DNA of 9,292 nucleotides from an uncultured bacterium (GCA_934871445.1 CAKXBD010000084.1:1-9292), one strand, 5' to 3'; shown: positions 1 to 7,056, counted from the first letter of the stretch. A program made the numbers and translations. Notes: generated from the sequence alone by a model not told the origin.

Positions 1-318
1 TTGACGGCCGGAGCGACGGAATATGCAGCATTTGAAGGAGAAATAAGTCCGGGGCCGTTGGTATTCGCGGAAGCGTTCGCGGCGGAGGTAGACGGGGGAG
101 GATTAATAACGGGCTCGTATAATGGGGAATACGATATAGATAACTATGAACACTATATCGAGGCATGCATGTCGGTGGAAACAATAATGTATGTAAAAGT
201 GGAATATAAAGGAATATATTCAAGTTATACGGAAGAAATAGAAGTGCGAGCAGAAGAAGGGTTATTTACGATCCCGACGCGGGAAATAAGTTTAGATAAA
301 ACAAATATAGCGTTTTGA
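1..318 (+). CDS. 3' end of an unrecognised, beta-rich protein (5' truncated by window)
   Basis: An open frame runs from the first base to a TGA at 316-318, giving 105 residues. The TTG at base 1 is probably an internal codon, since no ribosome binding site can be seen, so the true start is taken to lie upstream. The visible part is acidic, rich in Gly, Tyr and Glu, with alternating hydrophobic and polar stretches (for example YVKVEYKGIYSSYTEEIEV) that suggest beta strands. It has no membrane segment and one cysteine. The style resembles the ectodomain of the 985-residue protein downstream, so a surface or structural role is possible but only inferred. The next gene follows after 32 bp in the same direction, consistent with one operon. 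I do not recognise the family. Confidence 0.6.
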   Translation: MTAGATEYAAFEGEISPGPLVFAEAFAAEVDGGGLITGSYNGEYDIDNYEHYIEACMSVETIMYVKVEYKGIYSSYTEEIEVRAEEGLFTIPTREISLDKTNIAF

Positions 319-350
319 GAGGAAAGAAACAGGCAAAGGAGGCCGAGGGA

Positions 351-944
351 ATGAGTAAAAGTAAGAGTAAAGCGAAAACGGCCGTAACGGTGATATTAGT
401 GATAATCTTGCTGATACTATCGCTCGGCCTTTTGGCACGATTTACGAACGTATTCGGGAATAAAATTGCAGTCACGTATAACGGAACAAAAATCACGAAA
501 GATTTTGAAGGACTAAAAATAGAAAGCGGAACGGAAATCGAAGTAAAAGCGCCGGGAGAATACGAGGTAAAAATCTATGCGGAAGGAAGCGCGGAGAGCG
601 ATTTTTCTTTCACGGTAGACGGCGAAGAATACAGCTGGGTGGAAGATATAGCGGGAGCGAACGGCGGGCAAGGCGAAGATTTTACGGAAGTATTCGAGAT
701 CGAGAAAACGGAGAAAGGCTTCACTATTTCGGGCGGAATCCAAAAAGCATTAAAAGACATCTGGCCGGGGAAAGAAATCGAACTGCCGAAAGAGATCCCG
801 GAGGGAGACAAATTCCGAATGGAAATTACAAGCGGAAACAAGACGCTGAAAATCGGATTTTGGCTCCCCGAGGAAATGGAAATGCCGCCGAGCGGCGGAG
901 ACGTGGAAAAGGTAGAGATTTGGCCGGGAGAAATCATTTTCTGA
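351..944 (+). CDS. 197-aa membrane-anchored protein, single N-terminal TM, acidic ectodomain
   Basis: ATG at 351 is chosen because AAAGGAGG lies at 335-342, 8 bp upstream; a TTG at 315 in the same frame has no such site. The product begins with a Lys/Ser-rich stretch (MSKSKSKAK), then one hydrophobic segment at about residues 10-29, then about 165 residues of acidic, Lys/Glu/Gly-rich, probably beta-structured ectodomain. The positive N-terminus predicts the ectodomain lies outside the cytoplasm. No lipobox and no clear signal-peptidase site are visible, so it is probably an uncleaved anchor. The mature part has no cysteine, while the large protein after it has eight. It is followed after 19 bp by that protein, so the two are probably co-transcribed and may act together at the envelope or in a particle. 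Family not recognised. Confidence 0.8.
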   Translation: MSKSKSKAKTAVTVILVIILLILSLGLLARFTNVFGNKIAVTYNGTKITKDFEGLKIESGTEIEVKAPGEYEVKIYAEGSAESDFSFTVDGEEYSWVEDIAGANGGQGEDFTEVFEIEKTEKGFTISGGIQKALKDIWPGKEIELPKEIPEGDKFRMEITSGNKTLKIGFWLPEEMEMPPSGGDVEKVEIWPGEIIF

Positions 945-963
945 ACATAAGGAGACAAAAGGC

Positions 964-3921
964 ATGACGGCGATACATAAAAAGAGACTGACAATCATAG
1001 CAATTTTAACAGCCTGCGCGATATTCGTGATCGGGCTTTTCTTCGTGTTCAGAGGTGAGAGAAAACCGGAAACGGCGAAAGCGGAAGAAGCGCAATCTGG
1101 GGAATTGACAGAATCGAGCGAACTTTCATTTTTGTCGGATAGTAATACGTTTGAAATCTCCGCCCAACCGCAGCTGTCATCGAGCGACGGACTTTCGTTT
1201 ACGGTAAAAATCCCGGAAAACTATCTGGAACTGTTAAACCGTGGGAATCAAATAGTCGATACGCACAATATAGGGGTAGGGATTATTTCGTATACGTATG
1301 AAGATTATTTTCTGATGCTGAATTGGACGAGCGACTTGAACGACTACGGAAGCGCGGACATAAATATGAACGGCTATATGGGCCATAAGAATCCGGCGGA
1401 GTGTATAGAGCCGTATCAAAACGCAGTAGAAAAGCTCCCCGAGGAGATATTGAAAAACGGGATAGGAAAAATAACGCTGTCGGTGCCGACGAATACAAAT
1501 CAGACATATTATTTCTATTTGACATTGGTAAAAGTGCGTTTAGAAAAGATACGGTATGTCACGCATGAGACGTCGGGAGAATTAGAAATAACGCCGGAAG
1601 CGTATTCGACAAACTATTACGAAAATTCTGTCAAAAACATAGCGATAGAGATGTTGGAAAGCGAAACCGACCTAAGCGAGAGTGAGCGGGAGTGGCTGCA
1701 AGAGGTAGCGGGAATCAAGCCGGATACAGAAGAAATTTCAGTGACGCTGAAATATAAAGCAGCGGAAGGGTATGCAGACATAAAAGAACAGAGATATACG
1801 TTCAGCGTCAAAAGTACGTGGGCACAGAATAAAACGCTGGTGCTGTCGGCGTTATATGACTTGACGCCATATAAGAACATAGCGGACTTGAATGTAGTCT
1901 ACACAGCGGACTATTGGCAGGACGGATATGTGTATAAGACGCAAGAGCGAATTATTTTGCAGGCGCGGGACTTTGAGTACACATATAACGAAGGAAGCCA
2001 AACGGGAACGCTGGAAGTCATATACAACGATTTTCAATACAAGGATTTATCCTTGCGAATCACAAACAACGACCCCGCAAACAATCTGACGCTGGACTAT
2101 TACACGGCGGATGCGGTGGTAGGTGAGACGACCACGACATTGACATATAATTTCGCGGACATCGAGGAACAATTACATAATTCCTGTAATTGGCTGTTTG
2201 ATTTCGGGAAAGACAATATCCAAATCACGGGCACGGCGGAAGGAGTGACGACGAAGCTGACGGATTCGGCGCTTATCGTGACGTTTGCGAACGACAAAGA
2301 AAAGGAGCTTGTCAATCTATCCTTAATCGGCGTTGCGGAGATTATCGAAGATATAGAATATACGCTGACATACGAATACGCAAAATTGTTGCTGTCTGGG
2401 ACGGAAATCATAGAGACGGTGAAAACGTCGGCGCCAATTACGAAACTGTATTCTGAAATCGTGACCTGCAATTTCACGAATTTCATGACGGACTACGGGG
2501 AGATAGTAAACGAAGCAATAACTCCCGATTTCCTTGGCGGAGCGGAGTATTATATTCCGGTATCGATCCAAAAGGAATACAGTGCGTATGACGCAGAAAC
2601 GCATACCTGTAAAATCACGGTGGAGTATTCGTATAACACGCTGTTCGGAATTACGAATAACTATGACGACGGAATTATCTTCAAAGCGTTGAATCATAGC
2701 AGCTTAAACTATACAGGCGCGGATTTTGTGGACAGTATCCCGGACGGGTACAGAGTGGAAAGTCTTGCGACGGAAACGGAGTATAAAGACCAACTGACGA
2801 TTACGAACGCGGAAAATTATATTGATACGCGGGTACAGGTGAAAACGAGCACGACGGCGAAAGAGGTTTTGCCGATCGTCATCAATTATACGGACAGCTG
2901 GAATCTGACAATCAATTATCTTGAAAACTACGCAGACCAAAGGATCCAGAACGGAGAGAAAGACGCAAAGCCGTGTTTCGCAGAAAAGAAAGTATTTTCG
3001 GGATCGATCAAGGTCAAAGATTACGCGGACATTTACAATCTTTCCGCGGAGGACGTGAAAGAAATCTTGGGACTTGAAAGTCTGGAAATCCTTGGGCTTG
3101 CGACGGTGGAGGACATAGCAGTAAAGTTTGACGGAGTATCGACGTATACGGTAGATTTATCGTATTCGCATGCGGCGCTAAAACAAATCGACTATGACGG
3201 GAACATGATAGAAATCAAAATCCCGCTGACGAGCTATGCGGAATGGTGCGAGCAATACGGGCAGGATTGGTCGATATTATTCCTGAACACGCCGGAGCGG
3301 AAATATTTCAAGTATTCCAACGACGTGGCGCGAGAAAATCTTTACGGCTTTTTCTCAGTAGCGGTATTCAAGGAACAGGTGTCCGACCTTAATTATTGGT
3401 TTAAGAACAACACGGGCGACGGATGCATGACGATCTTTGAAGGGAAAGAAGTAAGCGGCGCGGGTGTGTATAAATTTTTCGACAATATGACGGATAAAGG
3501 GATCCTGATGTCGGCGCTGGGATATATAGGAATGTCGTTTTGTGAAATCGTGGACGACGACAATGCGATGTATTATAGTTACTTTTTCTATCTTGACGGA
3601 ACGAGCGACGACGCATATCTTGCGACGAACGGAGCAGATAATTCGGGAGACACGGGCTCGGCAATCGGAAATGCATGGGACGATTTCACGGATTGGGTCG
3701 GAGAGACGTGGGACAAGCTGACCGGCTCGGCTGTGATGAAGTGGATCAAGATTGCGTTGGGGATCGCGTTGGTGGTATTGGCTGTCGTGGCGCTTATAGC
3801 GGGCGTGTATAAGCTCCTGACATGGTCGGGAGTAATAAAGCCGAAGAAAAAGACAAGCGGAAGCACGGCGAAGAAGAAAACGACGTCCACAAAGAAAAAG
3901 AGTACAGGAACAAAGAAATGA
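964..3921 (+). CDS. 985-aa surface-type protein with N- and C-terminal membrane segments and Lys-rich tail
   Basis: ATG 964 has AAGGAG at 949-954, 9 bp upstream. Layout: basic N-terminus with a hydrophobic segment at residues 8-29; a Glu/Ser-rich linker with a possible signal-peptidase site (AKA then EE, residues 38-42); about 880 residues of Thr/Tyr/Asn-rich, largely beta-like sequence with eight cysteines; an amphipathic segment (WDDFTDWVGETWDKL); a hydrophobic segment at about 930-951; and a 27-residue tail of Lys, Thr and Ser. A large outside domain held by a C-terminal anchor with a short basic cytoplasmic tail is the arrangement of filamentous-phage adsorption proteins (pIII-like) and of many cell-surface proteins. 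It is much longer than pIII of coliphages, and I see no sequence motif proving homology. The stop overlaps the next start by 4 bp (ATGA). Function unknown; adsorption or adhesion is inferred from architecture. Confidence 0.85.
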   Translation: MTAIHKKRLTIIAILTACAIFVIGLFFVFRGERKPETAKAEEAQSGELTESSELSFLSDSNTFEISAQPQLSSSDGLSFTVKIPENYLELLNRGNQIVDTHNIGVGIISYTYEDYFLMLNWTSDLNDYGSADINMNGYMGHKNPAECIEPYQNAVEKLPEEILKNGIGKITLSVPTNTNQTYYFYLTLVKVRLEKIRYVTHETSGELEITPEAYSTNYYENSVKNIAIEMLESETDLSESEREWLQEVAGIKPDTEEISVTLKYKAAEGYADIKEQRYTFSVKSTWAQNKTLVLSALYDLTPYKNIADLNVVYTADYWQDGYVYKTQERIILQARDFEYTYNEGSQTGTLEVIYNDFQYKDLSLRITNNDPANNLTLDYYTADAVVGETTTTLTYNFADIEEQLHNSCNWLFDFGKDNIQITGTAEGVTTKLTDSALIVTFANDKEKELVNLSLIGVAEIIEDIEYTLTYEYAKLLLSGTEIIETVKTSAPITKLYSEIVTCNFTNFMTDYGEIVNEAITPDFLGGAEYYIPVSIQKEYSAYDAETHTCKITVEYSYNTLFGITNNYDDGIIFKALNHSSLNYTGADFVDSIPDGYRVESLATETEYKDQLTITNAENYIDTRVQVKTSTTAKEVLPIVINYTDSWNLTINYLENYADQRIQNGEKDAKPCFAEKKVFSGSIKVKDYADIYNLSAEDVKEILGLESLEILGLATVEDIAVKFDGVSTYTVDLSYSHAALKQIDYDGNMIEIKIPLTSYAEWCEQYGQDWSILFLNTPERKYFKYSNDVARENLYGFFSVAVFKEQVSDLNYWFKNNTGDGCMTIFEGKEVSGAGVYKFFDNMTDKGILMSALGYIGMSFCEIVDDDNAMYYSYFFYLDGTSDDAYLATNGADNSGDTGSAIGNAWDDFTDWVGETWDKLTGSAVMKWIKIALGIALVVLAVVALIAGVYKLLTWSGVIKPKKKTSGSTAKKKTTSTKKKSTGTKK

Positions 3922-4409
3922 GCAAACAAAAGAAGAACACAAAAAAGCCCGCCGCAAGTAAAGCGGCGGGTAAGAAAAAATCCGTAAAAGCAAAAACGAA
4001 AAAAGAAAAAATCGCGCTGCTGGAACGAATGATCGCGGCGTTGCAAAATCGCTTGAAAAAATTAAAGCGGGATAACAGTCCGGCAAGAAATGAGTTTCGA
4101 TATAACATAGACGAACAACACATGAATTTCTTGTTTTGGGCAGATGATAACGACTATCGTTCTCTTGGGCTTACGCATGAAGAAAAAACTTTCGGAAAGA
4201 AGAATATGCCGTTAAAACAAAATCCAAAGAAAGGCGATCCGGAGAAATCTTTTATCCGCAACGGGGTTATTGAAGGGGAGCGCCATTCATACAGTCGGAA
4301 AACAGCAAAAAATTATAAAAAGTTTCAAGGAGAGGATCTTGCAAATGTAAAAAGTAAGATCCGCAAATATAAGCGTGAAAAACGGCTTAAAAGGACAAAA
4401 AAAGATTGA
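3918..4409 (+). CDS. 163-aa very basic Lys-rich protein with short coiled-coil
   Basis: ATG 3918 overlaps the TGA of the preceding gene (ATGA), with AGGA at 3905-3908, so translation is probably coupled. The frame is open further upstream, but only as a shadow over the previous gene's lysine tail. Residues 1-30 are almost all Lys, Ala, Ser and Thr. Residues about 29-49 (EKIALLERMIAALQNRLKKL) show hydrophobic heptad spacing typical of a short coiled coil. The remainder is a polar region with NEFRYNIDEQHMNFLFWADD, then a second very basic C-terminus. There is no membrane segment or cysteine. Such composition fits nucleic-acid binding or condensation, which is inference only. Codon choice in the second half (CTT, TTT, CGT) differs from the GCG/ACG-rich genes before it. 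A strong hairpin lies in its fifth to thirteenth decades of bases, and its stop overlaps the terminator of the leftward RNA gene. Family not recognised. Confidence 0.75.
   Translation: MSKQKKNTKKPAASKAAGKKKSVKAKTKKEKIALLERMIAALQNRLKKLKRDNSPARNEFRYNIDEQHMNFLFWADDNDYRSLGLTHEEKTFGKKNMPLKQNPKKGDPEKSFIRNGVIEGERHSYSRKTAKNYKKFQGEDLANVKSKIRKYKREKRLKRTKKD
3941..3970 (-). terminator. Terminator-like hairpin read leftward, inside the basic-protein gene
   Basis: CCCGCCGC at 3948-3955 and GCGGCGGG at 3963-3970 form a perfect 8-bp GC stem with a 7-nt loop. On the minus strand the stem is followed by one C and then six T (the A run at 3941-3946), the classic shape of an intrinsic terminator. On the plus strand the stem is not followed by T, so it would not stop the operon. 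It lies downstream, in the leftward direction, of the minus-strand promoter at 4488-4516. Because it codes for a Lys/Ala-rich stretch, a chance origin from biased composition is possible. Confidence 0.45.
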
Positions 4410-4463
4410 GCAGGCCCTGCGGTCTACGATCCGCCAACGAACAAAGTAATGCCAGCTCAATCT
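4397..4463 (-). terminator. Intrinsic terminator closing the leftward small RNA
   Basis: AGATTGAGC (4403-4411) and GCTCAATCT (4455-4463) are a perfect 9-bp inverted repeat. After one mismatched pair, GGC at 4413-4415 pairs with GCC at 4451-4453. Read leftward, the stem's 3' arm ends in a run of seven T (4397-4403) and then GTCC, giving stem plus U-tract. The 35-nt interior can itself fold (GCGG/CCGC at 4420-4423 and 4432-4435 on the plus strand). Read rightward, the stem has no T run, so it is not an obvious terminator for the operon. Confidence 0.65.
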
Positions 4464-4481
4464 GTCCAATCTTTCGATTGT
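4397..4481 (-). ncRNA. Predicted ~85-nt structured small RNA, antisense to the left operon
   Basis: A near-consensus minus-strand promoter predicts a start at about 4481 (A, 7 nt after TATAAT). The first bases fold into CAATC-GAAA-GATTG (4480-4467), a 5-bp stem with a GNRA tetraloop. Three bases later a 9-bp stem plus a 3-bp extension encloses a loop with a smaller GCGG/CCGC hairpin, and this outer stem ends in seven U. Promoter, 5' hairpin, long closing stem and U-tract together are the signature of a compact bacterial sRNA. It is antisense to the end of the basic-protein gene and to the leader of the first 36-aa gene, so it could control that operon in cis, like plasmid or phage counter-transcribed RNAs. 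Alternatively it could prime complementary-strand synthesis if the element has a single-stranded stage. No known RNA family is recognised. Confidence 0.6.
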
Positions 4482-4487
4482 ACTATC

Positions 4488-4516
4488 ATTATACCCAAAA
4501 AACCAAAAAAAGTCAA
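4488..4516 (-). promoter_or_regulatory. Near-consensus vegetative sigma-factor promoter, leftward
   Basis: On the minus strand the -35 box TTGACT (4511-4516, one mismatch to TTGACA) and a perfect -10 box TATAAT (4488-4493) are separated by exactly 17 bp. The spacer is made of two T runs broken by GG. I noticed no comparably good match elsewhere on reading, though I made no systematic scan. It points away from the 36-aa genes and into the small-RNA segment. Confidence 0.7.
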
Positions 4517-4532
4517 TAGGTTGAGACGAAAA

Positions 4533-4643
4533 ATGTTGAAAATCCTGAAATTTATCATAAAACTTGTCATTCTGGTTGTGTTGCTGGGTTTGTTACTGCA
4601 TTTTCTTGGGATAGACGTGAAGAGCCTGATTGCGCAAAGGTAG
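4533..4643 (+). CDS. 36-aa single-span membrane protein (first of a pair)
   Basis: Starting at ATG 4533 the product is MLKILKFIIK followed by a continuous hydrophobic stretch to about residue 25 (ending LLLHFLGI) and a short polar end (DVKSLIAQR). This is essentially one membrane helix with Lys at the N-terminal side. An in-frame ATG at 4449 would add 28 residues, but it lies inside the small-RNA inverted repeat and has no ribosome binding site, so it is rejected. TTG 4521 is also possible. The site before ATG 4533 is weak (TAGG at 4517-4520, 12 bp away). The stop is 9 bp before the next start. The size fits a minor or major filamentous-phage coat protein, a holin-like peptide, a small regulatory membrane protein or a type I toxin; the sequence does not decide between them. 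Confidence 0.6.
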   Translation: MLKILKFIIKLVILVVLLGLLLHFLGIDVKSLIAQR

Positions 4644-4652
4644 GGCAGGGAG

Positions 4653-4763
4653 ATGAAGCAGAAACGGAAAGAAAAGCTAATTTTGGGTTTACGGATCCTA
4701 TTGATGATTTTAATTATCGTGATAGTAATCTATGTGCTCTATACGTGGCGGGAGGTGTTTTGA
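4653..4763 (+). CDS. 36-aa single-span membrane protein (second of the pair)
   Basis: ATG 4653 to TGA 4761-4763 encodes 36 residues: a strongly basic N-terminus (MKQKRKEK), one hydrophobic helix at about residues 9-30 (LILGLRILLMILIIVIVIYV), and a short end (YTWREVF). AGGG at 4642-4645 is 7 bp upstream. The stop directly abuts the ATG of the ATPase, whose GGGAGG site lies inside this gene, so translation is almost certainly coupled. Despite equal length it shares only hydrophobicity with the preceding 36-residue protein. The basic N-terminus predicts the C-terminus is outside. A coat-like or ATPase-accessory role is inferred from position; it is not recognised as a named family. Confidence 0.65.
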   Translation: MKQKRKEKLILGLRILLMILIIVIVIYVLYTWREVF

Positions 4764-7055
4764 ATGGACGCAGGTGGGAAGGCGAAGGGGAAAATCAAAT
4801 ACATCCTTTTAAGCGTGATACTGTTAATTATATCTTTACTGTATGCAGTATTGTATTTCCGCGGGGTAGCGTTGCGCATGTGGCAATCGATGAAAGATCT
4901 GGGGCTTTCGGCCGCGTACTATGTGACGGAGTTGTTTTTAGGCGAATGGCTCTCTGGAACGATTACGCCGACGGTGCAGAATATACCTTCGGGAGTAACG
5001 GAAGTTTTACCGAGCGAATATGCAGGGTTTAAGGAAAAGTTCATCGAATTTTTGAGACTGCTAATCGCGAAAGAGAACCTGCAAGGTTTTTTCGGCGGGA
5101 TCGCGGGAACGCTAAAACCATTATTACAAATATTGATTCTGTTAATCCTGCCAATGCTGTGCGTCATCGTATTGAAGCTCATAAGAAAGCCGAAAATCGA
5201 CAACAACCACGGTGGCATGACGAAGCCGTTTCAGGTGTGGGTGAAATTCGAGGATAAAGTCATTTTCCCGATATTCAATTTTTTTAAGGGATATTTGTCC
5301 TGGCTAAATGAGCGGCGAACAATCGTGTTGCTATTGGTGCTGGTTTGGGCGTATAACCTGAACGCGCTCACGATCCTGATCGAAGTGTTTGCGTATTTGT
5401 TTTATTTTTCCGCGTCGGGCGGGGATTGGAAAATTTACACGCAGGTTGCAAAATTAGCGATCGACTTAACGCCGGCGCTGACGTTCCTTCCAAAATTCAT
5501 CTGGGTGATTGTGGCATATCTGATATTCAACCATATCCGCCGCAAGATCGGGTTTGTGTACTTAGACGAAAAGGAAGCCCACAATCAGGGATTTTTAGAA
5601 AATTACCCTGGGAATTTAGTGATAGAAGGAAAACCTCGTGTGGGCAAGACGCTGGTGAACGCGGACATGAATTTGTCGCAAAATATAATCTTCCGAGAGA
5701 AAGCGCATGAAAAAATGTTCGAGCGGCGCATGGAGTTCCCGTATTTCAAGTGGGATGTGTTGGAACAGACCTTGAAAAACTTTCGGAAGAATATCGGTAA
5801 TTTCAATCTTCCGAAGTTGCGTGGTTTCCTTGCGAAAATGCGGGAACATTATGAGGGTCGAGCGGTCTTAAAGCCGGAGGAACAGGAGAAGTTTTTGACA
5901 AGCGTACAAAAGCTCGGATATATCGGGAAAGATTTTATTTTCGATTACGATGTCTTGCGTTATGGCGTGGAATATGACGACAATCTGCGGATAGTGAGTA
6001 TCTGGGACACGGTGAAGAAGTACGCGGAGGAATACTATATCTATACCTGCCCGACGCCGTTGAATATCGGAAATTTCTCGACACGAGAGGATATAGATTG
6101 GATTGACTACGGAAATCATCCGCTGTTGGTGTGGGACTTTTTCCGAAGCAGTCCGCGGGAATCGTTCGCACGCAGCAAATACAGTCATAACCTGATTTTT
6201 GACGCGCTGCGCCTGGGTAAGAAAATAGATCCGGAGGAGCCGTATCAAAACGCCTTAGAGATCGGGTGCATCGGAATCACGGAAGCGGGAAAAGAGTTCG
6301 GGAATCAGAACACGAATCAGGGAATAGAAGCGAAGGCAAAGACTGCGAACGTAAAGAACGACCTATTGACGACGGACATGAAAATGCACTCGCACGGCGC
6401 GACGATAGATTATTATACCTATTTCCGGATCATCATGGACGAACAAAGGGCCGCGTCGATTATGGCGGATATAACGGAATTAGGGCAGGTGATAACGTTG
6501 CGCGCGAAAAGCCGCCCGAAAATTGTGATGCCTGGATTTGCGATAGAGGAAGGGTTGTATTTATGGGCGACGGAGAAATACCGGACATACAGCGAAACGT
6601 ATATGAACCAGCACGGCGGGATGAGTTTAAGGCTGTATCTATTGACGCGGCTGTACGTGCTGATCTATAACCACTATACGCGGGTGTTCAATACATTTTC
6701 ACAGTATAAGCTGAAATTGCGGATCAAGGATTGCTCGGCGGGACAAACGGACTCGGAAGGGGAAGAAGATATATATTATATCAGCCGGAAAAAGACGTGC
6801 TCGGATCGTTACGATACGACGAGTTTCGGGGCGTACTATGACGAAAAGTGGCAACATTCGGAGGTAGGCGGGATTTCGCAAATGCCGCAGTTCAGTACAA
6901 TCCGTCCGACAATCGGGGAATTAAGACGCCAGGGCAGTTATAACGTGCGGCGTCTGGATCGTATGTTCTATGGAATAGACGAGGCGGAAGAAACGGAGGA
7001 AGAAATCCCGAAGCGGAAAAAAAGAAAACAGAATAAACAAGCGGGTCAGGAATAA
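4764..7055 (+). CDS. 763-aa multi-span membrane P-loop ATPase, FtsK/HerA-superfamily or Zot/pI-like
   Basis: ATG 4764 directly follows the previous stop, with GGGAGG at 4750-4755, 8 bp upstream. The N-terminal part is membrane-embedded: hydrophobic segments at about residues 13-32, 118-140, 186-214 and 241-256. Residues 289-296 are a Walker A P-loop, GKPRVGKT, preceded by a strand (NLVIE). IGCIGITE (500-507) fits a Walker B-like strand ending in an acidic residue, and FRIIMDEQR (554-562) with a following AASIMADITELGQVITL resembles the sensor strand ending in Gln of FtsK/HerA, VirD4 and Zot ATPases. A hydrophobic stretch at 621-636 may be a further segment. The C-terminus is acidic and then very basic (PKRKKRKQNK). 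These proteins use ATP to move DNA or assemble and export filamentous virions. Classical pI/Zot proteins are much shorter, with the ATPase first, so a coupling-protein or new packaging ATPase is equally possible. ATPase call firm; role inferred. Confidence 0.8.
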   Translation: MDAGGKAKGKIKYILLSVILLIISLLYAVLYFRGVALRMWQSMKDLGLSAAYYVTELFLGEWLSGTITPTVQNIPSGVTEVLPSEYAGFKEKFIEFLRLLIAKENLQGFFGGIAGTLKPLLQILILLILPMLCVIVLKLIRKPKIDNNHGGMTKPFQVWVKFEDKVIFPIFNFFKGYLSWLNERRTIVLLLVLVWAYNLNALTILIEVFAYLFYFSASGGDWKIYTQVAKLAIDLTPALTFLPKFIWVIVAYLIFNHIRRKIGFVYLDEKEAHNQGFLENYPGNLVIEGKPRVGKTLVNADMNLSQNIIFREKAHEKMFERRMEFPYFKWDVLEQTLKNFRKNIGNFNLPKLRGFLAKMREHYEGRAVLKPEEQEKFLTSVQKLGYIGKDFIFDYDVLRYGVEYDDNLRIVSIWDTVKKYAEEYYIYTCPTPLNIGNFSTREDIDWIDYGNHPLLVWDFFRSSPRESFARSKYSHNLIFDALRLGKKIDPEEPYQNALEIGCIGITEAGKEFGNQNTNQGIEAKAKTANVKNDLLTTDMKMHSHGATIDYYTYFRIIMDEQRAASIMADITELGQVITLRAKSRPKIVMPGFAIEEGLYLWATEKYRTYSETYMNQHGGMSLRLYLLTRLYVLIYNHYTRVFNTFSQYKLKLRIKDCSAGQTDSEGEEDIYYISRKKTCSDRYDTTSFGAYYDEKWQHSEVGGISQMPQFSTIRPTIGELRRQGSYNVRRLDRMFYGIDEAEETEEEIPKRKKRKQNKQAGQE

Positions 7056-7056
7056 A

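Noticed and set aside
1104..1140. TTGACA inside the 985-aa gene as an internal promoter
   Set aside because: No acceptable -10 box at 16-18 bp; it is coding sequence for Leu-Thr.
3822..3917. Extension of the basic-protein frame upstream, or a frameshift fusion with the 985-aa protein
   Set aside because: The upstream frame is a shadow of the lysine tail. I found no canonical slippery heptamer (the closest, A AAG AAA, does not fit), and the hairpin is about 30 nt too far; ATGA stop-start coupling is enough.
3355..4086. 243-codon minus-strand open frame
   Set aside because: It lies antisense to two well-supported genes and gives a Phe/Leu/Arg-rich product, a mirror of the Lys-rich plus-strand coding.
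4287..4469. 60-codon minus-strand frame starting within the small RNA
   Set aside because: TTG start without ribosome site, and it runs through the RNA's terminator, so the RNA is better explained as non-coding.
4449..4532. N-terminal extension of the first 36-aa protein from ATG 4449
   Set aside because: The extension lies in the small-RNA stem and promoter, has no ribosome site, and its polar sequence looks random.
6266..6670. 134-codon plus-strand frame inside the ATPase gene
   Set aside because: It is in an alternative frame of a gene with clear motifs; the charged, low-complexity product has no start site of its own.
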